Positions 1 through 8,215 of a DNA stretch of 38,035 nucleotides are shown here, piece by piece; the stretch's first letter is position 1, and each line of letters starts with the position of its first letter. The position numbers and the translations under genes were made by a program. Origin of the DNA: Elusimicrobiota bacterium (GTDB taxonomy: Bacteria > Elusimicrobiota > Elusimicrobia > UBA1565 > JACRDR01); contig JAPLKK010000016.1 of NCBI GenBank assembly GCA_026388115.1, forward strand, positions 1 to 38,035, in the 5' to 3' direction. The notes under the pieces were generated by a model that made no database searches, was not told the origin of the DNA, and worked only from the letters and a program-made list of their open reading frames with translations.

Positions 1-2
1 TC

Positions 3-308
3 GCGCGGGCCTTGAGCCAGGCCGTGGGAATGAGCTCGTTCGGCACCTGCCAGTTCATCCTGGGCGCATCGGAGCTTATCGGCTCGCTGTTCCACGGCTC
101 CCCCCGCGGAGGAAGGATCCTGCTTCGCCTGCTGAGAAATAGGAAGTCGGTAGGGATCGAAATGGTCCTGGAATGCGACGGGGACGGATCGGGCCCCGAA
201 ACTCCTTTTGACGCGGTGCTGCCCCTGTTGGACGAGTACGAAGTCGTTCCCACCGACGGCGGCGGAAGACGCGTCGTGGCCAGAAAGTGGGAATGTTCGA
301 AACCCTAA
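3..308 (+). CDS. RsbT-like anti-sigma regulatory factor / HATPase fragment, 5' end outside window
   Basis: Frame is open to the left edge (ARALSQAVGMSSFGTCQFILGASEL...). Motif resemblance to RsbT-type kinases: ASEL N-box-like, VGIEMVLECDGDGSG, LDEYEVVPTDGGGRRVVARKW end. The ATP-lid segment appears missing. Confidence 0.45.
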   Translation, partial: ARALSQAVGMSSFGTCQFILGASELIGSLFHGSPRGGRILLRLLRNRKSVGIEMVLECDGDGSGPETPFDAVLPLLDEYEVVPTDGGGRRVVARKWECSKP

Positions 309-318
309 GGAGGCGTCC

Positions 319-753
319 ATGAAGTCCAGCTTAAGAGTCCCATTGGCGGCGGCAGCCGTCGCCGGATGCCTATCCGGGTGCGCGACGTTCCCGACGCTCT
401 TCGGCTCGGCCGGCCCCAAGATGAGCGTCAGCCCGACGATCCCGGCGGCCGAGGGCACCGTGCGCTTCGCGCGGGCGACCAACGACAACACGAGCATCGA
501 CCTGAAGGTCCATCATCTGGCGAATCCGGAGAAGCTGACCCCTCCGGCCAAGAACTACGTCGTTTGGGTGCGCGCAAGCCAAACCGCGCCGCCCCAGAAC
601 ATCGGCGCGCTGACCGTCGACAACAACCTCACCGGCACGCTCAGGACCGTCACTTCGCTTCATAGCTTCGGGCTCTCGATCACCGCCGAAGTCACCGGCG
701 AAGTCCAAGCACCCACCGGACCGCCGCTGCTCTGGATCGAGCACAACGACTGA
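319..753 (+). CDS. putative lipoprotein, unknown function
   Basis: ATG at 319 preceded by AAGGAGG; signal peptide with lipobox-like CLSGC; 144 aa. Confidence 0.7.
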   Translation: MKSSLRVPLAAAAVAGCLSGCATFPTLFGSAGPKMSVSPTIPAAEGTVRFARATNDNTSIDLKVHHLANPEKLTPPAKNYVVWVRASQTAPPQNIGALTVDNNLTGTLRTVTSLHSFGLSITAEVTGEVQAPTGPPLLWIEHND

Positions 754-775
754 TATCTAAAGGAGAAATAGAAAC

Positions 776-1387
776 ATGAAGCTACTGACTACAGCGCTCG
801 TAATCGGACTTTTTCTGGTCTCGACGCATGCGAATGCTCAGGTGACGCCGGGAGCTCAGCAGGCGACGATCACTCTCGGCTTGGCCAACCCGGTGAGCAA
901 CGACAGCGTGGACGACCAGACCGAGACGTTCGGCGAGCTCGGGCCGGCGTTCGGATTCACCTACCTCTATCAGCTCCAGAGATACGTGAGCATCGGCGGC
1001 GACTTCAACTACAAATACTTGAGGACCAAAGACGCCACCACCGGGCACGGCCCGGTCGAGATCAAGTCATCGGCCTGGACCTTGCTGGCGATCGCGAGGG
1101 GCGATCTGCTGCCGGACAATAACCTCCGGCCTTACGGCCTGCTGGGACTCGGGGTCGGCGGGGTCAGAAGATCGACGGAGTACAGCACACACCCGAGCTT
1201 GGACTCCACCCGGACCTCCAACGGTCCCGCCCTTGCGCTAGGCGGCGGAGTGGACTACGACATCAATGCGACCTGGCTCGCCGGCGCGGAGCTTCGCTAC
1301 AACTACATCCACACCAGCGACAACGAGATCGGCGCCGACAGCGTCAGCACTCTCGACTTCCTGGTCAAGCTCGGCTACAAGTTCTGA
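776..1387 (+). CDS. outer-membrane beta-barrel protein (porin/OmpW-like)
   Basis: Signal peptide MKLLTTALVIGLFLVSTHANA, alternating beta-strand pattern, C-terminal LDFLVKLGYKF; AAGGAG upstream. Confidence 0.75.
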   Translation: MKLLTTALVIGLFLVSTHANAQVTPGAQQATITLGLANPVSNDSVDDQTETFGELGPAFGFTYLYQLQRYVSIGGDFNYKYLRTKDATTGHGPVEIKSSAWTLLAIARGDLLPDNNLRPYGLLGLGVGGVRRSTEYSTHPSLDSTRTSNGPALALGGGVDYDINATWLAGAELRYNYIHTSDNEIGADSVSTLDFLVKLGYKF

Positions 1388-1411
1388 ACGCGGCCTCTAT
1401 GAGGTGATGCG

Positions 1412-2005
1412 ATGAAGGTCGTCGCGAAAGACCTGGTGGAGAAGACGCCGGTCAGAGCGCTTCAGCCGCCCCCGGCCGCGGCGAAGAGCTTGATCAAGAA
1501 TGACGCGGTCGTGGACGTGTGCATCACGCACGCGGAAGCGGAATTCGTCGTCCGGCAGCTGCAGCAAGCGGGCTTCGACATGACGAAGCTCTCGATCGTC
1601 GGCAAGAACTTCCACAGCGAGGAGCATGTGACCGGTTACTACAGCACGGGAGACCGGATGAAGTCCTGGGGTAAGATGGGCGCATTCTGGGGCGGCGTAT
1701 GGGGCATGCTCGCCGGCTCCGCCTTCTTCCTGATCCCAGGGATCGGTCCGGTATTGATCGCCGGGCCGCTCGTCGCCGCCCTCGTCGGCGTTCTCGAACG
1801 AGCCGCGGTCGTCGGCGGCCTGAGCGTGCTGGGGGCGGGTCTTTACAGCCTGGGAATCCCCGAAGACAGCATCGTGACCTATGAAACGGCTCTCAAGCAG
1901 GACAAATTCCTGGTGATCGCGCACGGCACTTCTGAAGAGCTGGCAAAAGCGCGGGGCATCCTGGGCTACCGGTCCGACGGTTTGGACGCCTTCCGCACCA
2001 TTTGA
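1412..2005 (+). CDS. general-stress-protein 17M/YflT-like protein with glycine-rich hydrophobic segment
   Basis: VVDVCITHAEAEFVVRQLQQAGFDMTKLSIVGKNF followed by a Gly/Ala hydrophobic stretch resembles YflT/DUF1269-type proteins. Confidence 0.6.
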   Translation: MKVVAKDLVEKTPVRALQPPPAAAKSLIKNDAVVDVCITHAEAEFVVRQLQQAGFDMTKLSIVGKNFHSEEHVTGYYSTGDRMKSWGKMGAFWGGVWGMLAGSAFFLIPGIGPVLIAGPLVAALVGVLERAAVVGGLSVLGAGLYSLGIPEDSIVTYETALKQDKFLVIAHGTSEELAKARGILGYRSDGLDAFRTI

Positions 2006-2032
2006 GAGCCGCCGTCCCGGAACACATCCGCT

Positions 2033-2608
2033 TTACGGATCTTTCGTCTCCAGCAGCGGCGAGTCGAGCATCGACGAGAGGTCCTCGGCATGCTCTTCTT
2101 CGTTGGCCAGGATGCCTTCCAGCATGATGCGGGTCGTCGAGTCGTCGTTGCCCAGGCGGCGGATGGCCTCGCCATAGCTGGCGACCGCGATGCGCTCGGC
2201 GACGAGATCCTCTCGGATCATATCCCGCAGATCCCTGCCCTCCACATACTCGGTATTGCTCCGCGCCGCCAGGCTCGTGGGCGAGAAGTCCGGCGCGCCG
2301 CCCAACTGCACGATCCTCTTGGCGATCAGGTCGGCGTGCGCCTGCTCCTCGCCGGCGTGCTGGGCGAACTCGGCCGCGACGCTCTGGGCGTGGATACCCT
2401 TGGCCATGAACTGATGGCGCTTGTATCTCAGGAAGCAGACGATCTCCGTGGCGAGCGCATCGTTGAGCGCTCTGATGACGGCCTCGCGGTCGCCTCTATA
2501 GCCGGCGGTCACGGCCCCCTGCTCGATGTGTCTGCACGCGTGATCGCGCAGCTGCTTGATGTCGCTCAGGAAGGGCTTTTTGTCGATTACCTTATCCCCG
2601 TTGTTCAC
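2033..2608 (-). CDS. ferritin-like / bacterioferritin-family protein
   Basis: Two helical E...ExxH motifs: ATEIVCFLRYKRHQF...AGEEQAHADLIAKRI...AERIAVASYGEAIRRLGN...ANEEEHAEDL. Confidence 0.8.
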   Translation of the reverse strand: MNNGDKVIDKKPFLSDIKQLRDHACRHIEQGAVTAGYRGDREAVIRALNDALATEIVCFLRYKRHQFMAKGIHAQSVAAEFAQHAGEEQAHADLIAKRIVQLGGAPDFSPTSLAARSNTEYVEGRDLRDMIREDLVAERIAVASYGEAIRRLGNDDSTTRIMLEGILANEEEHAEDLSSMLDSPLLETKDP

Positions 2609-2635
2609 GATGCCCCTTCGCCGAAATCCCCGGAG

Positions 2636-2950
2636 CTATTTCAACTGCTTGCCGATATGCGTCCAGGCGCTCTTAAGCTCGCCGGTCATATGCCCCAGCT
2701 CGGAGGCGCTGACGCGCTTGACCCGTCCGTAGCGGGCCGCGGTGTCGTCTACGAGTCTCTCGTAGGTCTCTTTATTGATGTCCTTGAGCTTCTCCATCTT
2801 CTCGAGCACTTCTCCCTTCAATTGAAGCGCCCAGCCCGCGATCCTTTCGCGATTCTTGGCTCCCCGCTTTCCATAGAGAAAATAGCCTCCGGCCGCGGCG
2901 AGCGCCGCCAAACCGATCCCTGCTCCCAGCATCTTGTTCTTAGTGTTCAT
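2636..2950 (-). CDS. small single-TM protein, hypothetical
   Basis: ATG at 2950 with GGGGAAG upstream; MNTKNKMLGAGIGLAALAAAGGYFLYGKRGAKNRERI. The listed ORF start at 2992 is probably too long. Confidence 0.6.
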   Translation of the reverse strand: MNTKNKMLGAGIGLAALAAAGGYFLYGKRGAKNRERIAGWALQLKGEVLEKMEKLKDINKETYERLVDDTAARYGRVKRVSASELGHMTGELKSAWTHIGKQLK

Positions 2951-3013
2951 GATCTTCCCCTTTGTCGGTCCAAGGACCGACGGACCAATCAAGTATACGC
3001 GCCCGCCGGAGTC

Positions 3014-3060
3014 CGCAACAATGCGGAGTTCTACTAGGCATCGAGGGTAGAATTACGCAA
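3014..3060. repeat. palindromic promoter-like element, copy 1
   Basis: ATGCGGAGTTCTAC-N12-GTAGAATTACGCAA. Confidence 0.65.
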
Positions 3061-3079
3061 GACACCTGGCCGCGTCCCG

Positions 3080-4543
3080 TTAAGGTGCGGGCTCGGGCTT
3101 GCCGCCGCATTCGCCGATCCAGTCCGCCAGAGCCGCAGCCGCATTCTTGCGCAGCCATGGGTCCGGCGAGGTCAGGCCCTTGGTCAATTCCGCCTTCGCC
3201 TTCTCTCCGCTGATCTGCCGGAGAAGCTGGACCGCGCCGGCGCGGTTGACCGGATCGGTCCCGTTCGACATGATGTCGGCCAGCATGGGGATGGTCTCTT
3301 CCGGATAACCGCCCCTGGCGAGCGCGGCGACCGCGGCGAATCGCTGCCACTCCCTTGTTTTTCCCTGCGCGTCTTTGAGCAGTTGTTCCACTTTCGCCTG
3401 AGACCAGTCGGCGTGCGGACGTCTGGCGAGCTTTTCGGCGCCCGAGTTATACAAGACCTCCAGATTCGCTCTAGCGACGTCGCGGACGCTGCTCGAGCCG
3501 TCGTTCGCCGCCGACCACCTTAACGCCGAATCAGCCGCGCAGACGCGGCGCGTTCCAAGGCATTCGGCCGCTCGTGACCGGACCGTGTCGTCTGGATCGA
3601 GCTTCAGCGCCGAGATGGCGACGGGCGCGTACTTGTCGTCCCAGATCCTTTTTAAAGCGGAGATCGCTTCCCGGCGGAGGACCGGGTTCTTGTCCTCAAG
3701 CATTCTCATGATGAGCGGCTCGTCGCCGGGTTCGGCGACTCGGGCGATGGCTCCGGCCGCCGTTTTCGAGATAAGACTGTTCTTGTGATACATCAACAAT
3801 CGGTACCGCGAGATCGTCTCATGCCCGAGCGCGCTCGCGAGATATTCGATGATCGCCTCCTTCTTCTGGGCGGGGACCGCCGGATCATCCACGTCTTTCA
3901 TGATCCTGTCGATCGCCATGACGCCGAAGCCGGAGAGGTCGATCTTGTGGCGGCTATCGTATGTGTCCGTTTCTATGAATCTTTCCAGGTCGGCCGGATC
4001 TCCGATCCGGCCGATCGCGACGGCGATCTCCTGCGAATAGACACCGCCCCTCCTAAGCATCGCCCTCAAGATCGGCAAGGCCTGGCGGTTCTTCCCGTTT
4101 CCCGCCGCGGCCAATAGCGCGAAGAGCCTCTTCTCTCGGACAGCCGACTTGCGGGCGGTCCTCGAGTTGTAGGCGCCGTGCATCCCCCTATCGGGGAAGA
4201 AAGTCTTCTCCTTTGCGAGCCAAGAGGCGATCAACGAATGATACCTGGCGTCGCCGCACTGCCCGAGCGCCTGGGACACGGGCTCCAGGTCTTGGCATAT
4301 CTTCGGAGTCTTCAGTTCGGCATAAAGGGCGCGAAGGTCATTATCCGAGACGATCGGAAGCGACGGCAAGTCCTCGCAGATCGATTGCGCCTCCATCGAA
4401 GTGCTGCCGCGCGCCGCCGACAACGCCTGGTGCACATCGTTGAAATGGCGAAGCCGATCCTCCGCCAAGGTCCTTTTGGATGAGACCAATAATAGGAGAC
4501 CGACGGCCAGGCAAACGATCGGCGCTCGCCATCGACCGCTCAT
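3080..4543 (-). CDS. secreted HEAT-repeat protein
   Basis: N-terminal signal peptide and several HEAT-like repeats (EPLIMRMLEDKNPVLRREAISALKRI; ALKLDPDDTVRSRAAECLG; DPWLRKNAAAALADWI). Confidence 0.75.
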   Translation of the reverse strand: MSGRWRAPIVCLAVGLLLLVSSKRTLAEDRLRHFNDVHQALSAARGSTSMEAQSICEDLPSLPIVSDNDLRALYAELKTPKICQDLEPVSQALGQCGDARYHSLIASWLAKEKTFFPDRGMHGAYNSRTARKSAVREKRLFALLAAAGNGKNRQALPILRAMLRRGGVYSQEIAVAIGRIGDPADLERFIETDTYDSRHKIDLSGFGVMAIDRIMKDVDDPAVPAQKKEAIIEYLASALGHETISRYRLLMYHKNSLISKTAAGAIARVAEPGDEPLIMRMLEDKNPVLRREAISALKRIWDDKYAPVAISALKLDPDDTVRSRAAECLGTRRVCAADSALRWSAANDGSSSVRDVARANLEVLYNSGAEKLARRPHADWSQAKVEQLLKDAQGKTREWQRFAAVAALARGGYPEETIPMLADIMSNGTDPVNRAGAVQLLRQISGEKAKAELTKGLTSPDPWLRKNAAAALADWIGECGGKPEPAP

Positions 4544-4591
4544 ACCCTCACCTTCGCGACCCATGATCCCACGGCCCCCTCCCCCAGCGGC

Positions 4592-4960
4592 TTAATTGCT
4601 CTCGGCCAGGCGCTGCAGGCCTGGTTTCTTGTCTTTGTCGTCCTGAACCTCCTTCTTTTCGCCGTCCGCCAGAAGCTGCTGTCCTTTTCCGCCGCCCAGA
4701 GCCTCGCCCTTCTCTCGCAGTCTCTCTCCCCGTTTTTCGCGCCGCGCCAGCTTCTCGAGCCTGATGCGCTCTCTCTTCAAGCTCGCGTCCTCCTTTACCG
4801 GCTTGATCTTGAGGGCCTTTCTGGTTTCCTTGACGGCTGCAGCGGCGGCGGCCGGCGCCGCCTGGCTCGCGCCCGCTCCGCCGCTGTCCTGGGCCAGCCC
4901 CAAGAGCGGCGTCGACAGGACGGCGAACGCCAGGGCGCTGCGTCTCAGCGTCGCGTTCAT
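4592..4960 (-). CDS. secreted Lys/Arg/Glu-rich protein, hypothetical
   Basis: Signal peptide MNATLRRSALAFAVLSTPLLGLAQ followed by a charged low-complexity body. Confidence 0.6.
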   Translation of the reverse strand: MNATLRRSALAFAVLSTPLLGLAQDSGGAGASQAAPAAAAAAVKETRKALKIKPVKEDASLKRERIRLEKLARREKRGERLREKGEALGGGKGQQLLADGEKKEVQDDKDKKPGLQRLAESN

Positions 4961-4989
4961 CTAAGCATGATAGTCGCCGCCTCGCTCCC

Positions 4990-5036
4990 GCACAATGCGG
5001 AGTTATACTCGGGATCGAGGGTAAACAGTACGCATA
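4990..5036. repeat. palindromic promoter-like element, copy 2
   Basis: ATGCGGAGTTATAC-N12-GTAAACAGTACGCAT. Confidence 0.6.
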
Positions 5037-5044
5037 CGGATTGT

Positions 5045-6646
5045 TCAATGGAAAGCCTGTCCCGCCAGGATCGACAGCGACCACCGCGAGCGGCTTTGGT
5101 TGTCGTTGAGCGCGTAAGCCATGTCGATGCGCACGGGGCTGTTGTCCGCCGAGCGCGATGGGGCCGCCCGCAGCCCCAGGCCCACGCTGCGCTTGAGGTC
5201 GGCCAGCTTGATCGAGCTGGACGACGGCCACGCATACCCCGAATCGTAGAAGACGACCAAGCCGACGTCGAGCAGGCGAAGAAGCTCGTCCCAGACATAG
5301 ATGCGGTCCTCGATGTTGAAGAGGAAGCGGCGGTTGCCCGTGAACGCGCTCAAACCGTAGCCGCGCAGGCCGCTGGTCTCGCCCAGAGTCAGCGGCGTGG
5401 CCGGGTCGAGGCGCCAGCCCAGGTCCAAGCCGGTATGAAAGGCCAGCGTCTGGTACTTGAGGCCGCGCAGGTAATACACGGCGTTGAGCGAGGCGAGGCG
5501 GTTGCCGTTGCCGCCGTTGACATACGTCGAGCCGTAGGAGGAGCTCAGGAGCAGGAGCTGGTCCGCCCAGGTGAAGCCCTTGCTGACGGTCAGCTTGGGC
5601 AGGACCTGCGATTCGCTGGTCGACAGGGGACGGAAATAAGGCGCCCACGCAACGCTGGGAACGATGCTGAGCCCCAGATTGAAGTCCTCGTCGTGCGTGA
5701 ATTTCTCGATGCGGCGCACGGTGATGAAGTCCAATTCCGCCCAGTCGGCGCCTAGCTGAAGGAAGCCCAGCCGCTCGTTGTCGGGGATCGGTCCGGCGGC
5801 TTGATTGGGGATCGCGGTCAAATCGGCGCGGTGGGCCAGCAGGCCGAACTTGACGTGCCGCGTGCGTTCCGTCGAGGTCGCGATGGCGATTCCGTAGTTG
5901 ATCCCGGCCTCGCCGACGCGCTTGCGGACCAAGCCGACCGCCGTTTCGCCCGAGTAAGTCGAGACGTTGTTCTCCGCGTAGGTCACGGCGCCGCCGAAAG
6001 CCGAGGGCGCGATCGAGGCGTAGAAGGGGCGGTTCAAAGACATCGAATAATTCTGGCTCCCCGGGGCCGATTGGGCGACCATCGAGTACTCTAAGTGCTT
6101 GTGACGCAGGAACTGGCGGTCCGACGCGACGAAGGCTTTCGACGATGTGGTCCCGTCGCGGCTGTAGACGCCGGACAGCGTCTTGCCCATGCCCATGACA
6201 TTGTGCTCGGCGAGCCCGGCCTTTATGTTGGTGACGCCGCCGGCGCGCTTGAAGTTCGCGACGATCTCGAGAGTCCAGGAGTCGTAGGTGCGCACGACCA
6301 CGTCCACCGTGCCGTCCTTGTTGACCGTGGCCTCAGCCTCGGCGCGCCGGATGAAGGGCAGGAGCCGGAGGTTGCGCTCCGTCTCCTCGACCAAGTCCGG
6401 GTCGTAGCGGTCGCCGACCTCGAAGAGCAGCTCGCGCTCGATGACGACGTCGCGCGTCCTGATGTGGATGCGATTGGCCGCCCGATAGGCCAATTTGTTT
6501 TCGGGGGGAAAGTCCGTTTCGAAGACGTTGTGGCTCTCGATCCTGATCGAGGCGATGACAAGCCCCGCCGGGAGGCGGCTCGCCGCGCGCGGCGCCGCCG
6601 CCGCCGGCGCCGCAAGCCAAAAAAGCAGCAAAGTCAGATGCCGCAT
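5045..6646 (-). CDS. POTRA-containing Omp85/BamA-like outer-membrane protein
   Basis: Signal peptide MRHLTLLLFWLAAPAAAAP; POTRA-like RDVVIERELLFEVGDRYDPDLVEETERNLRLLPFIRRAEAE; barrel with GLRGYGLSAFTGNRRFLFNIEDRI. Confidence 0.8.
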   Translation of the reverse strand: MRHLTLLLFWLAAPAAAAPRAASRLPAGLVIASIRIESHNVFETDFPPENKLAYRAANRIHIRTRDVVIERELLFEVGDRYDPDLVEETERNLRLLPFIRRAEAEATVNKDGTVDVVVRTYDSWTLEIVANFKRAGGVTNIKAGLAEHNVMGMGKTLSGVYSRDGTTSSKAFVASDRQFLRHKHLEYSMVAQSAPGSQNYSMSLNRPFYASIAPSAFGGAVTYAENNVSTYSGETAVGLVRKRVGEAGINYGIAIATSTERTRHVKFGLLAHRADLTAIPNQAAGPIPDNERLGFLQLGADWAELDFITVRRIEKFTHDEDFNLGLSIVPSVAWAPYFRPLSTSESQVLPKLTVSKGFTWADQLLLLSSSYGSTYVNGGNGNRLASLNAVYYLRGLKYQTLAFHTGLDLGWRLDPATPLTLGETSGLRGYGLSAFTGNRRFLFNIEDRIYVWDELLRLLDVGLVVFYDSGYAWPSSSSIKLADLKRSVGLGLRAAPSRSADNSPVRIDMAYALNDNQSRSRWSLSILAGQAFH

Positions 6647-6703
6647 GCTGTTGGATGCCCGGACATTCGGGCACATGATGATTATGCGCCATGGCGGATT
6701 CCC

Positions 6704-6750
6704 GGCCAATGCGGAGTTCTACGCTTGCCCCCGGGTATAATTCCGCATCA
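6704..6750. repeat. palindromic promoter-like element, copy 3
   Basis: ATGCGGAGTTCTAC-N12-GTATAATTCCGCAT. Confidence 0.65.
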
Positions 6751-6893
6751 AGGCGCGCCGGCAGTCGAATTCTTGAACGCGCGGCCTGCGGAAGATCGGG
6801 AATGTTACTCACCTGATCGTGGACAACTTCGCATGGCGGTCATGGCGCGGGAAGAGTACTGTATCAACGGGAACGCGGGACGAGGGAGCGGGG

Positions 6894-7052
6894 ATGAAAC
6901 CAATTGAATTCTTGAAAAACACGAACACGGTCCTGGTCTTTATCCTCCTTGTCGGGACGATTCTTGTCGGGGGCTATTTGATCGTGAAGTCGCGCAATCC
7001 GATCAACTCGATCCACGTATCCGTCGATTCCATGAGCTTTCACAAGAAGTGA
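6894..7052 (+). CDS. small single-TM protein, hypothetical
   Basis: ATG at 6894 after GAGGGAGCGGGG; MKPIEFLKNTNTVLVFILLVGTILVGGYLIVKSRN. 52 aa. Confidence 0.5.
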   Translation: MKPIEFLKNTNTVLVFILLVGTILVGGYLIVKSRNPINSIHVSVDSMSFHKK

Positions 7053-7184
7053 CCTGAGCTGAGGCGCAAGGCCCCGGAAGCTCCGCGGGCGGTGACGCTT
7101 CCAGAGGCGGGGCGCCGAGAAGAACCGTAATACTACGCATCAGGCCCGGCATTATTCCGAATAGGCCCCAGGCGGGCCGGGGGA

Positions 7185-7190
7185 TATACT
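7185..7190 (+). promoter_or_regulatory. -10-like TATACT 6 bp before the ATG at 7197
   Basis: GGGGGATATACTCCCTAGATG; no recognisable -35. Confidence 0.35.
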
Positions 7191-7196
7191 CCCTAG

Positions 7197-8090
7197 ATGC
7201 TATCCAGGACTCGCCTGACGGGATCTTTTCGGGCAGCGCTTTCGGCCGTTGCGGTCGCGGCGACATTGGGCGCCGCCGCCATCCGTGTCTCGGAGGCGAG
7301 CGCCTCGACCTCCTGCTGTTCGCCGGACTGGAACAGCGTGCCCGCATCATCCTTAAACAATCCAGCGATCATCGCCGCCTGTTCGGCCACGACCCGGAGC
7401 CGATGCATTTCGAACGCAGCCACACACTGCTTGTGGAATTCCCGGGACCCCAGTTGCTCCGGTGCCGGCGGCGCGACAGGCTCGGTCACGCTCTTCAAAA
7501 AGGTGATCAGCGACTCCACCACCGTTCCGCCGCCGAACGGTCCGTTCCAAGTCCAGGTGACCTGCTCGACGAGCGGGCCGCAGGTCTTGGCCGATCTCCC
7601 GCCGAACAGCTTCACGCAGATCTCCGGTAATTTCCCGGCGAACGGCGTTTGCGCGATCGCCGAACAGGCCCTGGTCGTTCCGTCTGCTTTGGCGAAGCTC
7701 GGCTGTCACTGGGAGACGAGCTATCCAGACGGGACCACTTTCACCCCGGCTGCCAGCGGGCCGCTCACAATCCTCAACCGCTGGCTCTGCAAGGAGAGCG
7801 CGGCGCCCCCCTGCTGCGTGCCGGACTGGACCAGCGTCCCCGCATCGTCCCACAACGACCCCGTGATCATCGCCGCCTGTTCGGCCGCGCCCCAGGGGCA
7901 ATGTGTTTCGAACGCGGCCATACACTGCTTCTGGAATTCTCAGGATCCACGCTGCTCCACCGCCGGCAAGGACTGCCCCGGCTTCCCGGCCGGTGGAGCC
8001 AAAGATCGATGCAAGCAGCCCTGCCAATGGAATCCCCTGAACGATCCCAAATGCACCGGTGAGAACCCCACCGGGACCGGGGCGCACTAG
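7197..8090 (+). CDS. secreted Cys-rich protein: two copies of a CC-PDW module flanking a DUF5979-like beta domain
   Basis: Signal peptide, then CCSPDWNSVPASS...WNSRDPSCS and CCVPDWTSVPASS...WNSQDPRCS; between them GSVTLFKKVISDS...PFQVQVTCS. Confidence 0.65.
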   Translation: MLSRTRLTGSFRAALSAVAVAATLGAAAIRVSEASASTSCCSPDWNSVPASSLNNPAIIAACSATTRSRCISNAATHCLWNSRDPSCSGAGGATGSVTLFKKVISDSTTVPPPNGPFQVQVTCSTSGPQVLADLPPNSFTQISGNFPANGVCAIAEQALVVPSALAKLGCHWETSYPDGTTFTPAASGPLTILNRWLCKESAAPPCCVPDWTSVPASSHNDPVIIAACSAAPQGQCVSNAAIHCFWNSQDPRCSTAGKDCPGFPAGGAKDRCKQPCQWNPLNDPKCTGENPTGTGAH

Positions 8091-8215
8091 ACGGGGAACT
8101 TTTCGACCCCCGCGGGGTCCGACCTTCCGTGATAATGGACCCCGGCTCCAGCCAATAGGGTAGAATCCGGGCCAGCCCCCGCCGCCCCCGGAGGGCAGCG
8201 GGAGGAGGCTTCTCC

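Noticed and set aside
4548-5648. 366-aa minus-strand ORF
   Set aside because: Overlaps the Omp85-like and Lys-rich genes in another frame; low-complexity composition.
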